DNA from: Oleiagrimonas sp036379395 | GTDB lineage: Bacteria; Pseudomonadota; Gammaproteobacteria; Xanthomonadales; Rhodanobacteraceae | Length of the DNA stretch: 23,904 nt | Reading direction: 5' to 3' | Assembly (NCBI GenBank): GCA_036379395.1 | Contig: DASVGR010000090.1 | Coordinates: 1 to 23,904, forward strand | Shown: in pieces, positions 22,975-23,904 of the stretch | Numbering within the stretch: the first letter of the stretch is position 1 | How the letters are laid out: each line of letters begins with the position of its first letter | Notes under the pieces: model-generated | The model's database searches: none | Told to the model about the DNA's origin: nothing | The model's input: only the letters and a program-made list of their open reading frames with translations | Position numbers and translations under genes: made by a program

Positions 22975-23005
22975 GCGCCCGCCCGCGCCTTTCGTGTCAA
23001 ACCGG

Positions 23006-23035
23006 CAAAAGAAAAGCCCGCGCAAGCGCGGGCTT
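23006..23035 (-). terminator. Rho-independent terminator of the His-Lys tRNA unit
   Basis: AAGCCCGCG/CGCGGGCTT (23014-23022 with 23027-23035) with a CAAG loop. On the minus strand CTTTTCTTTT follows. It is ten bases downstream of tRNA-Lys. Confidence 0.88.
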
Positions 23036-23044
23036 CGTCTTTAA

Positions 23045-23120
<76 letters not shown>

Positions 23121-23129
23121 ATTGAGGGG

Positions 23130-23207
23130 TGGGGTGGATGATGGGATTCGAACCCACGACAACCGGAATCACAATCCGGGACTCTAACCAACTGAGCTAC
23201 ATCCACC
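23130..23207 (-). tRNA. tRNA-His (anticodon GTG)
   Basis: Acceptor GTGGATG/CATCCAC, discriminator C and encoded CCA. A G at position -1 (23207) can pair with C73, as expected of tRNA-His. The anticodon stem CCGGA/TCCGG encloses TTGTGAT, anticodon GTG. A TACAAT -10 candidate lies at 23259-23254 on the minus strand. Confidence 0.95.
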
Positions 23208-23270
23208 ACAGTTTGCAACACGGTGATCAGAGCTTAGCCGGAGGCGCCGATGGATTGTACCGCCGATTTG

Positions 23271-23334
23271 TCTTGAGCTACTCCCTTGTCACCCGCCGCA
23301 AAAAATCTTGAACTACTCCTTATTGATCCGCCGC
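23271..23334. repeat. Two imperfect 29-bp direct repeats
   Basis: Copies at 23271-23299 and 23306-23334 agree at 23 of 29 positions, sharing TCTTGA-CTACTCC at one end and CCGCCGC at the other, at a 35-bp period. They lie between tRNA-His and the tRNA-Arg remnant. Their function is unknown; they may be tandem binding sites or a by-product of integration. Confidence 0.65.
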
Positions 23335-23344
23335 GAACGCCTGT

Positions 23345-23416
23345 TGGCGCGCCCGGCAGGACTTGAACCTGCAACCCTCGGCTTAGAAGGCCGATGCTCT
23401 ATCCAGTTAAGCTACA
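23345..23416 (-). pseudogene. tRNA-Arg (anticodon TCT) remnant lacking its 5' acceptor strand; likely attachment site
   Basis: From the D-arm (TAGC, 23416-23413) to the CCA end (23345) this is a tRNA-Arg: anticodon stem TCGGC/GCCGA around CTTCTAA (anticodon TCT), T-arm GCAGG/CCTGC and 3' acceptor strand CGGGCGC-G-CCA. The matching 5' strand should be GCGCCCG but the sequence there reads CCCCGTG, which does not pair. The D-stem also has a T-G pair. The break coincides with a shift to AT-rich sequence. This is the pattern of a tRNA 3' fragment left at the distal end of an element integrated into a tRNA gene. Tyrosine recombinases often use tRNA-Arg. A functional copy should lie beyond the right edge. 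Confidence 0.7.
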
Positions 23417-23447
23417 CGGGGTTATTTATACTGTCTCTATATATTCT

Positions 23448-23642
23448 TTAGTGTATTTCTATTGTGCCAGCAAACTTTTTGAATTGCGCTGTAGCGCATG
23501 TGGTTGTCCCATCATTCCAGAAAACCAGCAAGTGGTCATGTTTTTCTGACCAGCCAACTATACCAATTCTCCCGTCCGACTGCACAAAATCTCCAGGCAC
23601 GATACTAGGATCTGGTTTATATGTAAACCTAACTTTTGACAT
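23448..23642 (-). CDS. Small hypothetical protein, 64 aa, in the AT-rich element
   Basis: I do not recognise this protein. The chosen ATG at 23642 has a near-perfect AGGAGG six bases upstream, better than any other gene start in the window, which makes the gene credible despite its size. The 64-residue product starts MSKVRFTYKPD and is rich in beta-formers and aromatic residues (DFVQSDGRIGIVGWSEKHDHLLVFWNDG). That pattern would suit a small SH3-like barrel, but this is a guess from pattern only. It has no signal peptide, membrane segment or catalytic motif. The open frame reaches 23687, but that part overlaps the structured region upstream. Base composition is clearly lower in GC than the core genome, consistent with transfer. 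Confidence 0.65.
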   Translation of the reverse strand: MSKVRFTYKPDPSIVPGDFVQSDGRIGIVGWSEKHDHLLVFWNDGTTTCATAQFKKFAGTIEIH

Positions 23643-23662
23643 GATCCCCTCCTGAACAGTGG

Positions 23663-23790
23663 GTTGAACCCTAGTGGCCAAACACAAGATATATCCTAGG
23701 CTTGTGTTTCCTCTGTTTGGTTGTATACGCTCACAGTGCGGGTTAACTCACAACCAAACCATAAATACAGCCCAACCACTAGGGTCCAAC
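23663..23790. repeat. Multi-armed inverted-repeat structure upstream of the small gene
   Basis: An outer stem of 15 bp with one mismatch, GTTGAACCCTAGTGG (23663-23677) with CCACTAGGGTCCAAC (23776-23790), encloses two perfect hairpins. These are AAACACAAG/CTTGTGTTT (23680-23688 with 23701-23709) and GTTTGGTTGT/ACAACCAAAC (23715-23724 with 23750-23759). The whole would fold as a three-way junction in RNA or single-stranded DNA. It ends about 20 bp upstream of the small gene's start, so it could be that gene's leader. An origin, a recombination site or an element terminus are alternatives. Confidence 0.7.
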
Positions 23791-23904
23791 ATTTGGTTAA
23801 ACCGTCAAGCCTGCCAGTTTAGACACGACATGAATCTGTTCATGCCAGGTTTGGCGGCGATCCTTTGGGTGCTCTTGCCTGTCGATTGGCCTAAGCCTGT
23901 GTCT

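Noticed and set aside
23663..23790. Retron-type msr-msd RNA
   Set aside because: A flanking inverted repeat with inner hairpins is suggestive, but no reverse transcriptase gene is in the window, and the class cannot be assigned.

Overview
The window is 23.9 kb of GC-rich, densely coded gammaproteobacterial chromosome. It is most likely from Xanthomonadales, probably the Rhodanobacter/Dyella/Luteibacter side. This placement is inferred from the gene order trigger factor-ClpP-ClpX-Lon-HU-PpiD, the serine-succinyltransferase-type MetX, and overall protein character; it rests on recognition, not on a search. Almost all protein genes lie on the minus strand. The plus strand carries only a metX-family gene and four tRNAs.

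Layout, left to right. (1) 1-2680: the first codons of a DUF2058-type gene, slyX, ugd (UDP-glucose dehydrogenase) and an exported FKBP/Mip-type prolyl isomerase. (2) 2882-4645: a CPA2/Kef-type cation-proton antiporter. (3) 4787-5052: a plus-strand tRNA operon Ala(GGC)-Glu(TTC)-Asp(GTC), closed by a bidirectional terminator. (4) 5154-8458: a hot-dog acyl-CoA thioesterase and a large two-domain M16 zinc peptidase. (5) 8689-9792: the metX-like acyltransferase. (6) 9875-10401: tRNA-Leu(CAA), then two tandem, diverged copies of an unannotated RNA-like unit. (7) 10429-13627: ahpF, ahpC and a GacA/UvrY-type response regulator. (8) 13791-22710: ppiD, tRNA-Val(TAC), hupB, lon, clpX, clpP and tig, a protein-folding and proteolysis block. 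(9) 22791-23207: tRNA-Leu(TAG), -Lys(CTT) and -His(GTG). (10) 23345-23904: a tRNA-Arg(TCT) remnant with no matching 5' acceptor strand. Beyond it the sequence turns AT-rich and carries a small unknown gene and a multi-armed inverted-repeat structure. This looks like the edge of an integrated element continuing past the window.

The most interesting signal is at 9986-10401. Each of two tandem units has an 18-bp dyad of the form TGTAGG-N6-CCTACA, about 66-68 bp upstream of an inferred RNA start. Each then has a 62-nt block that is about 90% identical between copies and rich in GGA motifs, with an AGGA or CGGA hairpin loop whose stem differs between copies by compensatory substitutions. Unit 1 ends in a clear intrinsic terminator and unit 2 in a strong stem-loop. 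The dyad resembles the GacA box of pseudomonads (TGTAAG-N6-CTTACA), and the RNA resembles CsrA/RsmA-sequestering sRNAs (RsmX/Y/Z). A GacA-family regulator sits about 2.6 kb away. I read this as a probable Gac/Rsm module with two tandem sRNAs. It is inferred from sequence only.
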